NCBI GenBank assembly: GCA_037349105.1
Contig: JAYJMM010000113.1
Coordinates: 62,001 to 126,000 of the forward strand
Length of the DNA: 64,000 nt
DNA from: Limnomonas spitsbergensis
Taxonomy: Eukaryota; Chlorophyta; Chlorophyceae; Chlamydomonadales
Direction: 5' to 3'
The number at the start of each line of letters is the position of its first letter. Position 1 is the stretch's first letter. A program made the position numbers and the translations under genes. Under the pieces are notes generated by a model. The model was not told where the DNA came from and ran no database searches. It saw only the letters and a list, made by a program, of their open reading frames with translations. Shown here piece after piece: positions 33,988 through 44,478 of this stretch.

Positions 33988-34754
33988 GACACGGGTCAGA
34001 AGGCGCGGCGGGGCTGCGGATCAGAGGGCACGACAGGGCTGCTTGTTCCTGGACCACTGCTGTCCACTGGTCAGTGGCTGTGCTGCGGCAGCTGGCCAGG
34101 GCCGGAGCCAGACACTGTGGGGGGGTCCCTGTCTCATCCATTAGTTGTGACGCACTGCTGGTCTTCATATTTTTACAATTCACAGCTGAGCCGTTTGCAT
34201 TCCATGAGAAAGACGCCGATTGAGCGGGTTTATCGCTGATGGGCCCTCATTGGTGTCTGTCCTCCTCGTTTGTACTGCCTGGGCCTTTCGATCAAGGCCA
34301 TGAGGTGGATGCAAGGACATTGAAAAAGGAACCTTTCTGCTCAGGCTAGGGGGCGCAGAAAAAATCGTCTGGTTAACTTCTCTTTTGATGTTCTTTACAC
34401 TGGTATGCTGTATCCACATCGCCCTTATTTACATGCCATGTGAGGTATGTTGCTCCTTTTTCTCTGAGTACCATATGCATTTTTTTTTTTGCATTGACTG
34501 TGGTGAAAAAGGTTGCACCAGTGGCATACGTCATTACACCACCAGAATGTTCATGTTGTGCGTGCAACAAATAAGTTACCGGTACCGTATAATTCAAAAC
34601 TCTGACAGCTTGCATCCATTGAGATGAACTCTGGCTGGTTTCATTTAGGTTGGCCATTTGGAGCCGCTCCAATCCCTACGAACCCTTCTATTCGTTCGAA
34701 TAGACTTGATCCCTCCAACAGTTCTCCAAAGCTGGTACATATTTAATTCTTGCG
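33988..34754. other. Intergenic region with a decayed DR-1 copy
   Basis: Bases about 34128-34190 (ctcatccattagttgtgacg then cactgctgg, ttttacaattcacagc) look like an eroded reverse-orientation copy of the DR-1 core. The segment ctgctgtccactggtcagt (34068-34086) also occurs inside the MITE at about 8580-8598. No gene seen. Confidence 0.45.
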
Positions 34755-35093
34755 ATGGCTGATGATTTGCGCAATGGCAAAGATACTTTAGATTCCCAAC
34801 CCGTCGTCGATGCTGATGCGAGGGACGAACAGCGGGTCGCAACGGTCCGTTGCTTTTGTGGCGTCCATTGTTTAAGAGCAGGGATTCATAGGCACATCTC
34901 CGCTCATTCGGAATGGATGCCGAAGGCGAAGGGTTGGGAGGCCACCAAGAACGAGGTTTCAATGACCAAGGATGAGTACCTTGCAATGGGGACACCAGCA
35001 GAGCAGGCAGCGAGTCTGAGAAAGCAGGCCAAGCAGCGCTTGAGGTTCAGAGGGAACAGCGACAGGAGAGCGGGCACGCAAGACGCAGCATGA
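34755..35093 (+). CDS. Small hypothetical protein (112 aa), single open frame
   Basis: ATG at 34755 in a purine-rich start context, stop TGA at 35091-35093. The product is charged (many Asp/Glu/Lys/Arg) with a cysteine/histidine cluster, CFCGVHCLRAGIHRHISAH, at residues about 33-51 that could bind one metal ion. The C-terminal third is helical and basic. I do not recognise a family. It may join the exon at 35376-35750 by splicing, but I found no convincing donor. Confidence 0.4.
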   Translation: MADDLRNGKDTLDSQPVVDADARDEQRVATVRCFCGVHCLRAGIHRHISAHSEWMPKAKGWEATKNEVSMTKDEYLAMGTPAEQAASLRKQAKQRLRFRGNSDRRAGTQDAA

Positions 35094-35375
35094 TCCCTTC
35101 CCTGGCCTGGCAACAGCAGGAATTCCGGCATTGGTGAAATTTGTGCGGTGTTTTCACCTCAAGAAATCAGAAATGCTGCCTAGGATCCAGGCCTTGCACC
35201 TGTAATTCAAATCGCTCCCTATCAACCGGGAAATTACATTACTCCCTAGCACCTGGAATTCAAATTGTTTCAGAGCAGTCTGGATTCAATATGCTACCAG
35301 GGAACAAATTTGTGGATGCTGTTGGACCCTGAGATACATAACAAGGATTGCCTAATCTTTTGAGTATTTCCGCAG

Positions 35376-35750
35376 GGCGACATAGATGGACTGGAATATC
35401 TGCCGAGTTTTGCTACCGTGCGCATGAGGCGCATGCCTGCTCCTGGGGGACAAGCTGCTCTGACTCGCAACCTGATTGCCACCTTGCCGAACTCCACTTT
35501 TAGCGTTCCCCTCTGCTATGAAGAAGCCTCCTTCAAGATCAAAAGGCTGCAAGGGATGGCCAGGCAGCATGGTAATGGCTTGTTCGACGAGTATGACTGC
35601 AGCCGCATCAGCTCAGTAAGCTACGAGGCTGGGCGCACAATCTTTGCAGATGTCGAGACAGATGATCAGCTGACAGATCTTGCCAGGGATGCTGGTGCCA
35701 GCCATATTGAAATGTGTGTGGAAGAGGCAGGCCCCTGTGGGCATTGCTGA
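35376..35750 (+). CDS. Probable 3' exon of an unrecognised gene (125 codons incl. stop)
   Basis: A good acceptor (cctaatcttttgagtatttc then cgcag) precedes an open frame beginning GDIDGLEYLPSF and ending EEAGPCGHC with TGA at 35748-35750. The composition is protein-like (mixed charged and hydrophobic, no low complexity). It follows the 112-aa ORF on the same strand by 280 bp, so the two may be one gene. No family recognised. Confidence 0.4.
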   Translation, partial: GDIDGLEYLPSFATVRMRRMPAPGGQAALTRNLIATLPNSTFSVPLCYEEASFKIKRLQGMARQHGNGLFDEYDCSRISSVSYEAGRTIFADVETDDQLTDLARDAGASHIEMCVEEAGPCGHC

Positions 35751-35858
35751 TGCTAAGTTCATGAGCACCTTTTTGAAGAACAAGGCATGAAGGGCATTGA
35801 GTCAAGAGGTAGGTAATGCCATATTGCATATGCATTCTTATTAAGTATTACTTCCTGG

Positions 35859-35970
35859 GCTGTGAAGTTTTTGTGAAGTTTTTACAGTCCAACAGACCAT
35901 TACACTTGATACATGGGACATGTGCCCGATAAATGCTGTGAAACAATATGTGCCCAATAAATGCTGTGAA
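35859..35970 (+). repeat. DR-1 dispersed repeat copy with short tandem tail
   Basis: The core gtgaagtttttacagtccaa then cagaccattacacttgatac matches the ends of the 14523-15168 element. It is followed by two copies of cccaataaatgctgtgaaac aatatg. Confidence 0.8.
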
Positions 35971-35989
35971 ACAATATGGACCCCATCAC

Positions 35990-36506
35990 CCCAGCGTGGG
36001 GGGGGTCCGGGGCCAGCGCATGGACCAGCGCATGGGCCCTGGTGGCAAAGCCCTTGAAGCTCAGAAAAGTTGTGTAGCATGTACTTGAGATTCTTGTCCA
36101 AAAATGTTGGAATTCTAACTGTTTCAGTCCAATTAGCTGACTGCGGAGCCGAGATGTTTGTGTCAGCAAATAATCTCTCGATTTTCAGCCTGGCCATGCT
36201 TGACATGTTCTGGTGTGTGACATGCTTTAACTCCTCTGCACATTGTATGCAGAGCTTTTCTGAGATGCCAGTCTGGCGGCAAGACAGCATTTTCCCTTCA
36301 GAGGCGCACATCGCAGAGCGTTGAAAGAAGCACACCAGCACACGCACTGCCTCTCCCACCCTCGAACCTGACAGTGAAGACGATGGTTTTAATAAAATGG
36401 AGGTGGCAATGGGTTCAGCTTCTCCGTATGTGCCCCCCACTCGTAAGTCAGCCCTGGTTGCATCACGGAGCCCACAGCAAGAGACATTATTCTCCCACGT
36501 CTTCAT
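35990..36506 (-). CDS. Open frame of a dispersed coding repeat, probably mobile-element derived
   Basis: The minus-strand frame from 36506 contains a protein-like stretch (EKLCIQCAEELKHVTHQNMS, then RLKIERLFADTNIS and TFLDKNLKYMLHNFSELQGL) and runs into the DR-1 repeat at its 3' end. The block DKNL-x-Y-x-LH-x2-SEL recurs, frame-broken, at 40040-40165 minus (DKNLEYKLHSVSEL). The sequence is therefore a multi-copy coding element, not a single-copy host gene. No transposase catalytic motif is visible in this part, so its type is unknown. It overlaps the opposite-strand ORF at 36397-36789; both cannot be fully real. Confidence 0.35.
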
Positions 36507-36789
36507 TGATGATTTCTACGATACACAGGGCTCAGGTCTGGATGCCACCCCCGGGAAGATAGTGCTGTACCTGAAAGGACCCTTCAAGGCAGCGGGTAAA
36601 GACGAGTGGTATCTTCTGGTTCGTTGCATGGGCAAGGAGGTGTGGGTGCTTTCTGGAAGGGATGCATGGCCATTTGATGGCGGCCCGACAGAAACGGCGA
36701 GGAGTGGATTCCTGAGGGTTCTTCCAACATGGACCCCCCCTCCCCCAATCCCGCCGCCTCCCCCCGCTCCAGTCGTGTTTTCTCAGTGA
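36397..36789 (+). CDS. Hypothetical protein (130 aa) with proline-rich tail
   Basis: ATG at 36397, stop at 36787-36789. The middle (HVFIDDFYDTQGSGLDATPG, then KIVLYLKGPFKAAGKDEWYL) has the hydrophobic/charged alternation of a folded domain. The last 25 residues are mostly proline. No family recognised; no introns needed. Confidence 0.35.
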   Translation: MEVAMGSASPYVPPTRKSALVASRSPQQETLFSHVFIDDFYDTQGSGLDATPGKIVLYLKGPFKAAGKDEWYLLVRCMGKEVWVLSGRDAWPFDGGPTETARSGFLRVLPTWTPPPPIPPPPPAPVVFSQ

Positions 36790-37853
36790 AGAAGGGTGAC
36801 AGCTTTGGGAGGGCCGTCATGCTAAGGAGTGCATGTAAATCTGGCCAGCGAATGACTTGATGCAGATTTATTCCCATTGCTTCATCAAGACGCTGTAGCA
36901 CAAGCCTAATTGTCAATATAATTTTAGATTTTATGCGCATGCTTTCAACCTAGAAGGCTCAAGATAGGGATTTCTGGCTTCAGAATGCAAAGAATCTGGC
37001 CAGTCTTCCATTTGTAAGAGATCTACAATGTTTTAAATAGACGGTATCAGCAGGGGTACAATACTCAATCTGTGTGATTTTCGAGAAGGTATAATTTGAG
37101 TGCCTTCGTCTGCAAAAACTTTTGGCATGCTGTCACTGGCAATGTCTACTTCTAAGCGTTTTGTGTAAAGATAAACGGAGGCTGCATGAAGGCTTCAAAT
37201 GGCCAACATAGATGAAAACAGCAATAGCTTACCCGTGACCTCATTTGCCAGGTCAATGACGCAACACCTCTGGGCCCTTTCTCCCTTTTGACTGGTGTTG
37301 CGTGGATTAAGGCCTAGCTGGACACCAGATACCGTCTCTCGGATCTACTTCTGGATGCTGTTACATGTCATTGGGACTTTCTTTCTCCCAACCAGACAGT
37401 TGAGGGCCCACGCAACTGGGCATTTTTGAGCAGGGTATGTAGGTGTTATGCCATTGGCAACATGTCATTAATGCTGCTGGGCTGCGGCGCGGACAACCTT
37501 CAGCACAGGTCACATCATAAACCAGGGTGACTGATGCGAATCTTCCTAAGGTTACACACACAATGGCAAAATAAAACCTGCTTGAACTTGGCCCACTTCG
37601 TCCAGGCCTACTCTCTGGATATGTGGAGAAAACATGAAAATTATGACGCCCCGCACTCAAATTTGAAGTCATGACACAATGGAAAACCCCCACAAAAACT
37701 GACGATGGGAAGGCAGCACAGTCTAGGCCGTACAATCTAATAATTTGAAATTTTGATGCTTCGCCATCGTTCACAATATGAAATTCTGAGCCTGCTCTGC
37801 TTCCAAAACTCGTCACCACTTCATCATCACACTCAATTTCACACATGGCAACG
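36790..37853. other. Intergenic region without recognised gene
   Basis: Low-complexity-free sequence with only short open frames. One small inverted pair (gcaacacc at about 37261 and ggtgttgc at about 37294) flanks a pyrimidine-rich loop. Nothing else is supported. Confidence 0.45.
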
Positions 37854-40800
37854 TCATGCCTTCTGAGAGGACCGTCGTCGTGCCAGCTCAGCCTCCAACT
37901 CCTCCATGCTCATAGACGATATCTCCTGTCAAAAACAAATGTGGGAGAATGGGAGGTAGGTAGGGATGAGGGTGCTCTTGGATGGGAGTTATTTTGTTTT
38001 GGGCAAGCGGGTGGCGAAAGAGAGATTGTGGAAACAGAGGAGAGGAACACCAAGGACATACCTTATGCCGATTTATCTGCAGGTCCAACAGTCCCAGATC
38101 CAGAATTGGTGGAAACCAGGAAACCTGGAGCTTTTGTGTTCAAAATTATATCCATCGAATCCTCCAGCCTTCAGCCAAAATCTGATCCTGCTGTGCAGTA
38201 CAAGATCCAAAGAATCCCTCAACCAGAGAGCCCTCAACCCTCCCCTAAATCCCAATACTGCTGCTGCCAAGTACTAGATTCAGCTGGATCCAACTGGAAC
38301 CTACTAAACGAGATCAGCTGGATCCAACTGGAACCTGCTATACTAAATCCCATTCACCGCGGCTGTGCACTGCCGGTTCAACCCATCTCAGTTCAACCTG
38401 AAAAAAATTGCGAAATCTGGATCTCCGCTTTTTCATGTTGAGAGTTCGTGGTGAGGGTTTTATGGGCCCTGAACCCTGTGCCCCATGCTCGTGTTTCAGA
38501 AACCAGAAAAACGCATCCCATCTGCACTCCTGCGACAAACCTGATCCGTCCAGAGCACCCAATCGGGCGTGGGCTAAGGGCGCAAACGTGTTGCACCCCA
38601 CCAATCCCTGCTCCCTTCCTCATGATCCAGCCGCCTCCCCGCCCCTGAGCCCCCACCCATATTCCCACCTTTGCTGTTGTTGCTGACGTCACCGGCGCGG
38701 CCGGTGCCGGCGCCACTGCGGAAGGAGGTGCGCCATTGCTGCTGACGCTACTGGGTGTCGCCGGCGCCGAGGGAGCCGCATCGCCCCATGCCATCCTTGC
38801 CGCCTCTGCGCGCTTCTGCTCGATGTCGGGGTCTCTTGACTGGGTCGCGTCACCTCCACTCATAGCCAGCGGCCCTGTGGATGCCGCTATGGGACACGCC
38901 AGCCATTAGGGAGTCAGGGGCAGTATGAACCACGCCGGCCAGTAAGGCATCAGGGGCAGTACAACACTCCCGGCCATAGGGGGGGGGTCAAGGGCAGTAC
39001 AACACGCGCCGGCCATAGGGCCGGGGATGTGGGGCATGTGCATCAGTAACCTAGTCCTCCTCGTTTGAACCAGACCCTCCTCAACCAAAATTGACAGCAC
39101 CAAGTGATCCACCCCGAAACCACCAACCCAAGCAAGGAAGCGACCATGGATGAGCTTGAGAGCCTGTCCAGGCCCGTGATTCCTTTTTGAACAGCTCAGC
39201 TTCAGTCCAGCTTCGGTTCAGCCAGCACCTGGCGTCTGGCCGGCTGACCCATTCGCATTTTTTCTCGACGCGGACAAATTTGGTGGAGATGAAAGGATTT
39301 TATCCGCTGACAAAATGCCCCCCCCCCTCCAACATGACGAGCGCACCCTCTGTTTCTGTACAGCTATTCAGCTGCACTTCTGTTGTCAGCAAAGCTAAAA
39401 ACAGGTACCGGGGGAGGTTGAGAGCTACACCGTGTTTACCTACAGTAGGCCTGCTTAGCCCCCCCCCTGGCAGGTCCCTCCTGCCTCTAAATAATCACCT
39501 GGGGGAGCTCTGGGCACTGGTCGCGCTGCCTGCCTGAACTCATCGAGTCCGAGTTCCTGCAGAGATCAAATCGCATTTCTTTCATTTATATTTACCAAGA
39601 CAAAAAAGGGGGAAAAACATGCAAGACGTGATCAGGCATGTGTGTGTGTTGGGGGGAGGGACCAGCCGTGCTTGGGAGGGAAAAGGTAGAAAGCCACATT
39701 AATGCATTTTCAAAAACAAAGAAACGGGAAATAATAGCAACCACAGCACCGGCTTTTATTTTTTACACGGTGTCTTCTGCTTCCACCAGCCCCTGCGCTT
39801 TCAGCCAATGCTTCCGTCAATGAAAAGGGAGCTTTCTTGGTAGTCCCAGGACCATGTTTATGAGCTTCCCATCAGTCATCAGCTTTATGACGCTCATGCC
39901 CATCCTGTCCCAGGTTTCGTCGCACAATCATGCCCACCCTTTCCAACGTCGTACCCATCTTCCTGCCCAGTTCTTTTTTCAGATTGAGCAATTAATTAAA
40001 AAAAGCAGAGGTGTGAAAAAGTGTGCGGCGCAGGGGGGGGTGCGGGGGGGGGCCCGTGGGGGTTTGGGGACTTCAAGCCCCCAAAGCTCAGAAACAGAGT
40101 GCAGCTTATACTCGAGATTCTTGTCCCAAATCTTTTATAATTTCACTGTTGAAGTCCGATCAGTCCATGTTAAGAATCGCAATGAACCGTGAGCACGTCA
40201 AAAGGCTGAACTGTCGACACCAGGGGTCGAAACCTAGAATCCCACAAATCTACAACTGGCCTTATGGCAACTCAAGCCTACAAGCTATAACTGAACAGCC
40301 CTGATGCAGAAGTTATGCAGATGACTAGCAGTAGTGCCCCCTCCTTGTGGCTGCATCCTCCCAGTGCTGAATGGCCTCGGCGAAGGAAAAGGCGGCCAAA
40401 CTAAATATGCCACACAGGAACAGCCGCAGTGCATCAGTCAATTGAGGGTTGATCAGCCGGCTCAGCTGCGTCTGCCACTGCGGAGCCAACTGCGGAGTCG
40501 AGCAGCAGCTGCTTCGCAGCAGCAAAATGCCCCTTTCTATTTCCAGTCAGGCTTTTTTTATACCTCTGTCATTACTGTAATTATTAGGGCCTCATCTATG
40601 GCCTCAGGCCATTTATGCCCCCCCCCCCCCCAAAAAACGTTCCTGCCCCATGCAGCCTACCTGTTTATGCCCCCACCTCCCATTCCTCATCCCCTCAGCT
40701 GCATATCCGCATGCCCCCTGCTCGTGCCTGCTGCCGCTGCCCCCTGCTGCTGCCCCCATCTACAGTCCCTCAGCTGCCTGCATTCAGCCTCTTGCTGTCT

Positions 40801-42862
40801 GTATTCCCATGCCCCCTGCTCATGCCCCTTGCTGCATACCTGCTCATGCCCATAGCTCCTGCCCGCTACTCCTGCCCCTGCTGCTTACCTGCTCCAGTGA
40901 TCCCTTGAGCTCCTACCCCAACCCGTCCACCTCCTTGTTGGTGGCTCCTGCCCGCTGCTCCTGCCCCCTGGTCATCCCCCAGCTGCTCACCTGCTCCAGT
41001 GATCCCTTGAGCTCCTGCCCCAACCCGACCACCTCCTTGATGGTGGGCTGGAAGGAGCGCAAGGTTTGGCCAACACTCTTAGCGGCCTGCGAGAATATAG
41101 GCAAGAGGTTGTGACACGTCAAGACCTGACATTTCCTACAGGAATTTAGGCGGGAGATCTTGATCTGCTTTCAAACAGCAAAATCTGTTCTCAACCAGCA
41201 TTACCTGCTTCTGCACAGTATGATTTGAATTAAAAGGGCACAACCAAAACAACACCGTCTGCATGAAAAGAAGACTTCCTGCTTTCAAACTGCAAGGTCT
41301 ACATACAGACAACACAATCTGCAGTCCTGCAGCATCATCTGATTATCTGCCACATAACAGCATTTTCTATGTAAGAGCTCAATCTACTCCGTTGCAGCAA
41401 AATCCACTTCCAGACGGCACGAAATCTCTTTGAAACAGCAGGATACCGGATATACCGGTATGCTTGCACTGGACACCCAATATTGGTAGTACACTCGCGA
41501 GCCCCAAGACCCGGCTTGAAACCGCACGGCCCGATTTCGATTCACACAACCTGATTTCATGCATGTTGTCCACACAATGAAGTCAGGTGGGCATGAAAGC
41601 AATGCTAGAGGGGTGCAATGACACTCCTTACGACGTGCTGCAGGCCTGATGTGCATTGCGTGGGCATGGCGATGTGCATGTGCATGCGCATGGGCATCTC
41701 CAGATGTTTGAAACATTCATCCATCTTTAGAAATGAAGACAGCACCCCAGCAATATTGCCAGCATTTCCGTCCCATTAAGTCTCTTACACTTATACATAC
41801 CCTAAATCTTAAGTCCCACCTCGGCCAAGCCTTTAGGCCCGAACACGACCAGAGCCACAATGCCCACGAGAATGGCCTCCGGCGCTCCAACTCCCAGAAA
41901 TGACATCTGGGCTGGCTACACACGCAGACAGATTAAAAATTGAGACATGAGAGATCTGGGCTAGCTGAGCTTGCAGGCAGAGATGCAAATGACAAAAAAG
42001 GGGGGAAACAATACATCTGGGCTGGCTGACACAACTTCAGTCAACTAAAAAGCGAAAGAGGAGGTGAATGATAGCAAGTTAGTCCCATAGGCTGAAATAG
42101 CATGCAAGTCTCAAGACTGGCACACGTCAGAGCTGCCTCTGTGTGCATCAGATCACCTTCACCAGGCCCTGGGCGGCAACCACATGGCGCCTATGGGGAC
42201 CGGACCATGACCGGCCTAAGCAGTAGGGCTTGCTGCACCAAGCCCTCCTTCCCCACAGGCTATCAATCTTGGATGAAGCACCCTCAAATAAACAGTGGAA
42301 TATCCACATATGCATCCTACTTCACATGGCGGCCTTTCAGCATTCATGCAAACATGACATTGAAGTCTAAGGCAGGCAGCCCAGCCTCTAATCCTGGTTG
42401 TACAGCATAGCCTTTGCATTCCTGGTGTATGGCTACATGGCCGGAGGGTCCACAGCCCCATGTTTAAAAGGTTCATCTGCCTCCTAGCATGACAGGGAAG
42501 ACCTAGGGCCAGGGCCGGAGCGCTGTGGAAACCAGCTTACCATACGCATCATCTTTCCAATGGCCTTCGCGCCTGAACCGGATAGACGGTTGCAGGCGAG
42601 GTAGAGGGGGAAATTGGGTCAGTACCGATGGTCAGTGGGTGAGCCGCAGCTTCTCGTGCCGTATCGCGTGCTCACCTCGCCGGACGTAGCACTCTGGCAG
42701 CAGCATTTTATTCCCGTAAAAGGAACTGAATTGCGCAGGCGTCGAATATGCCATGTGTACCATCGCCTTGCTCACGCTCCGCCGTTGCGTCGACGTCAGC
42801 GTCACTGCGAGGCTGGCTGACACCGGCCGTGAGCTCGAGCACGCATTCCTAACACACCTCAT
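37854..42862 (-). CDS. HCF106: Sec-independent protein translocase subunit TatB/Hcf106, chloroplast thylakoid
   Basis: Seven exons: 42676-42862, 42541-42572 (32 nt), 41820-41906, 40991-41086, 39499-39556 (58 nt), 38669-38874 and 37854-37925. They total 738 nt (245 aa) with every phase matching. Residues 1-62 are a Ser/Thr/Arg-rich plastid targeting region. Exon 3 is the TatA/B core, MSFLGVGAPEAILVGIVALV then VFGPKGLAE, with the membrane helix and conserved Glu. Exon 4 is the amphipathic helix (SVGQTLRSFQPTIKEVVGLG), and ELGLDEFRQ follows as in Hcf106. The tail is Ala/Pro/Ser-rich and closes with MEELEAELARRR. TatB/Hcf106 with TatC forms the thylakoid receptor that imports folded, twin-arginine-signal proteins using the proton gradient. 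TatA/Tha4 is excluded by the QPTI motif and length. Confidence 0.92.
40025..40170 (-). repeat. Decayed second copy of the dispersed coding repeat (inside TatB intron 4)
   Basis: On the minus strand the block gggacaagaatctcgagtat then aagctgcac and tctgagctttgggggcttga aligns with gacaagaatctcaagtacat, gctacacaac and tctgagcttcaagggctt of 36020-36130. Indels and stops break the frame. Confidence 0.7.
40875..40960 (-). repeat. Copy of the TatB exon 4 3' part and donor
   Basis: Plus strand: cctgctccagtgatcccttg then agctcctaccccaacccgtc and cacctccttg at about 40888-40940. This matches the true exon end, cctgctccagtgatcccttg, agctcctgccccaacccgac, cacctccttg, at 40990-41039. The duplicate is about 100 bp downstream in transcription and includes the donor dinucleotide region. 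The sequence beyond (40620-40880) is ctgcatgcccctgctcatg-type low complexity. Confidence 0.88.
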
Positions 42863-42891
42863 CGCGCTGTAATTCAATTATTTTGAAGTCG

Positions 42892-43050
42892 CTAGGCTGG
42901 AATCGCTTCCAGCTGTATGGCATTTGCTGCTCCGAAGACAATCGTCCACACATTGCATGCCCTTATTATTCCTAGGCTTGAATCGCTTCCAACTGTATGA
43001 CACTTGCTGCCCCGAAGACAGTAATCTACATTGCTTGCCCCTATTGTTGA
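42892..43050. repeat. 80-bp two-copy tandem repeat just upstream of TatB
   Basis: Copies start at ctaggctggaatcgcttcca (42892) and ctaggcttgaatcgcttcca (42972), each followed by ctgtatg, ttgctg and ccgaagacar. It lies 30 bp upstream of the TatB ATG, in the likely 5' UTR or promoter. Confidence 0.85.
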
Positions 43051-43250
43051 GTGGCTGTCTGGGTGGGTGTAGAAGTCCAAGAAGGAGTAGAAGGCGCAAC
43101 AAGTGCAGGACTACAGGCAACGAAACAACTTTTTCGTGCAGATTAGCCGCAGACCAGCAGGGCATGTGTTGAGCTGGGAAAGTTGGGATCTCGTAGCGTA
43201 CAATGTATTTATGTGTACTGCATGCTGGATGCCACTCACTGCGGCCAGCC

Positions 43251-44478
43251 CAACAACCAGTCCGTCTCTAAGATTTCTTGTCGCGAACTCCAACATCCCA
43301 GAATCAAGTTTTTTCTTTAGCCTGAGCTGTCTCCCCGTTGTTACCATGCAGCGGATTTGGACTCCCAGACTGATCGAGCTGATATTTCAGAGGATTGACC
43401 AGGCTGAGGATGCAGTAGTGAGAAGGGTTACAGTAGGGGTGGTCTCTTCTGCAAGATTTCCACGTGTCTCTGGCCTCTGTCCCCTCTGGGTGGCAGAAGG
43501 TGCCCCCAACCCACCTCTTCATTGGTGTCCGGGGAGAGGGTGAACAAGTAGCCTAGAAGCTCAACTTGCCGCATGGGGTGACAGAGGGATAACGGCTGCT
43601 AAGCGGATGGCCCCCCGTCGTCATCAAAATTAAAATATAATGGCTGCTCAGCGTTTGCCCCCTGTTGGAATCACAATCAATCAATCAGGCAGGGGTATCT
43701 CCCTTCTGCCTTGATTTAGGTGCTTCTTGCTTCTTGTCTAGCTCCTTGGGTAGCTGGTTTCAGGACTCGCCTTGACGCTTTAGTTCTTGGCTGGCTGTAT
43801 CTTTTGGGCTATGTCAGCTAGTCCTGCCCCTCCTGGGGGCCTTTCATTGTTGACATTACGGTTGGCTTGGGGTTGTCAGCCGCTCAGCTGCACTTCTTTG
43901 GGGTGGACTCCCAGGCCTTGCCTGCTCTGTCTCTTATTCTCTTTGCGTGAGGCCCTTGAGGCAGCATTTGTTTCTTCTTGTCTGAACTCTAGGGCTTTAG
44001 GTCATTGGATGTAGTCCTAGATCCTGTTGGGATAACGGCTGGCCTCCTGTGTAATCCCCTGAAATAGAAAAGGTAGCGATTTTGTAAAAATAGAAACCAA
44101 ACATCATTTTCGGCTACCGGTCCAAGTTAAACACCTTCCATGGATCACACCTGTCAAGCGGTCCATCTCCTGCTATCCCAGACGTAAAAACACGGCGGTT
44201 ACACCCAAAAGCACCACGGTCACGGTCTCCACCGCCCCAAACACGTCCTGCTCCGCTTTCCCTCCCTCCCTAACAAAGCCTCATCATATTGTGTGAGGCC
44301 TGAGCCTGCAGCTGGCCCTCGACGAACAAAGCCTCCACAACAGCCACCCATGCACGCTAAAATACCTCTACCTTCCGAACCCGTTCCAGATGCTCCAGAA
44401 CCTTGCCACGTACTGCATGACCAGTTATACTCGTCCAGCGGCAGCGGCCTGCGCAGGGAAATCACACCACCCACCCCG
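43251..44478 (-). pseudogene. Decayed segmental duplicate containing the 3' end of the LRR gene
   Basis: About 1.23 kb matches 52711-53968 nearly end to end, in the same orientation. It begins at the gccagccca...ccagtccgtctctaagattt block, passes ttttttctttagcctgagct and cggatggccccccgtcgt, and ends in the last about 70 codons of the LRR-protein gene. In this copy the frame is broken: where the intact gene reads GCA TTT GAG CGC GCA TGG, this one reads GTA TTT TAG CGT GCA TGG, and there is a small deletion near 44432. It is therefore a truncated pseudogene plus 3' flank. Short open frames such as 43103-43543 are incidental. Confidence 0.85.

Noticed and set aside
40334..41114. Pro/Cys-rich plus ORFs of 97-173 codons
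   Set aside because: Low-complexity ctgcatgcccctgctcatg-type repeat within TatB intron 4, antisense to exon 4; no domain.
43103..43543. 146-codon plus ORF shared with 52705-52890
   Set aside because: Lies in the segmental duplication, but the frame is not conserved between copies (frame lost in copy B), so it is unlikely to be coding.
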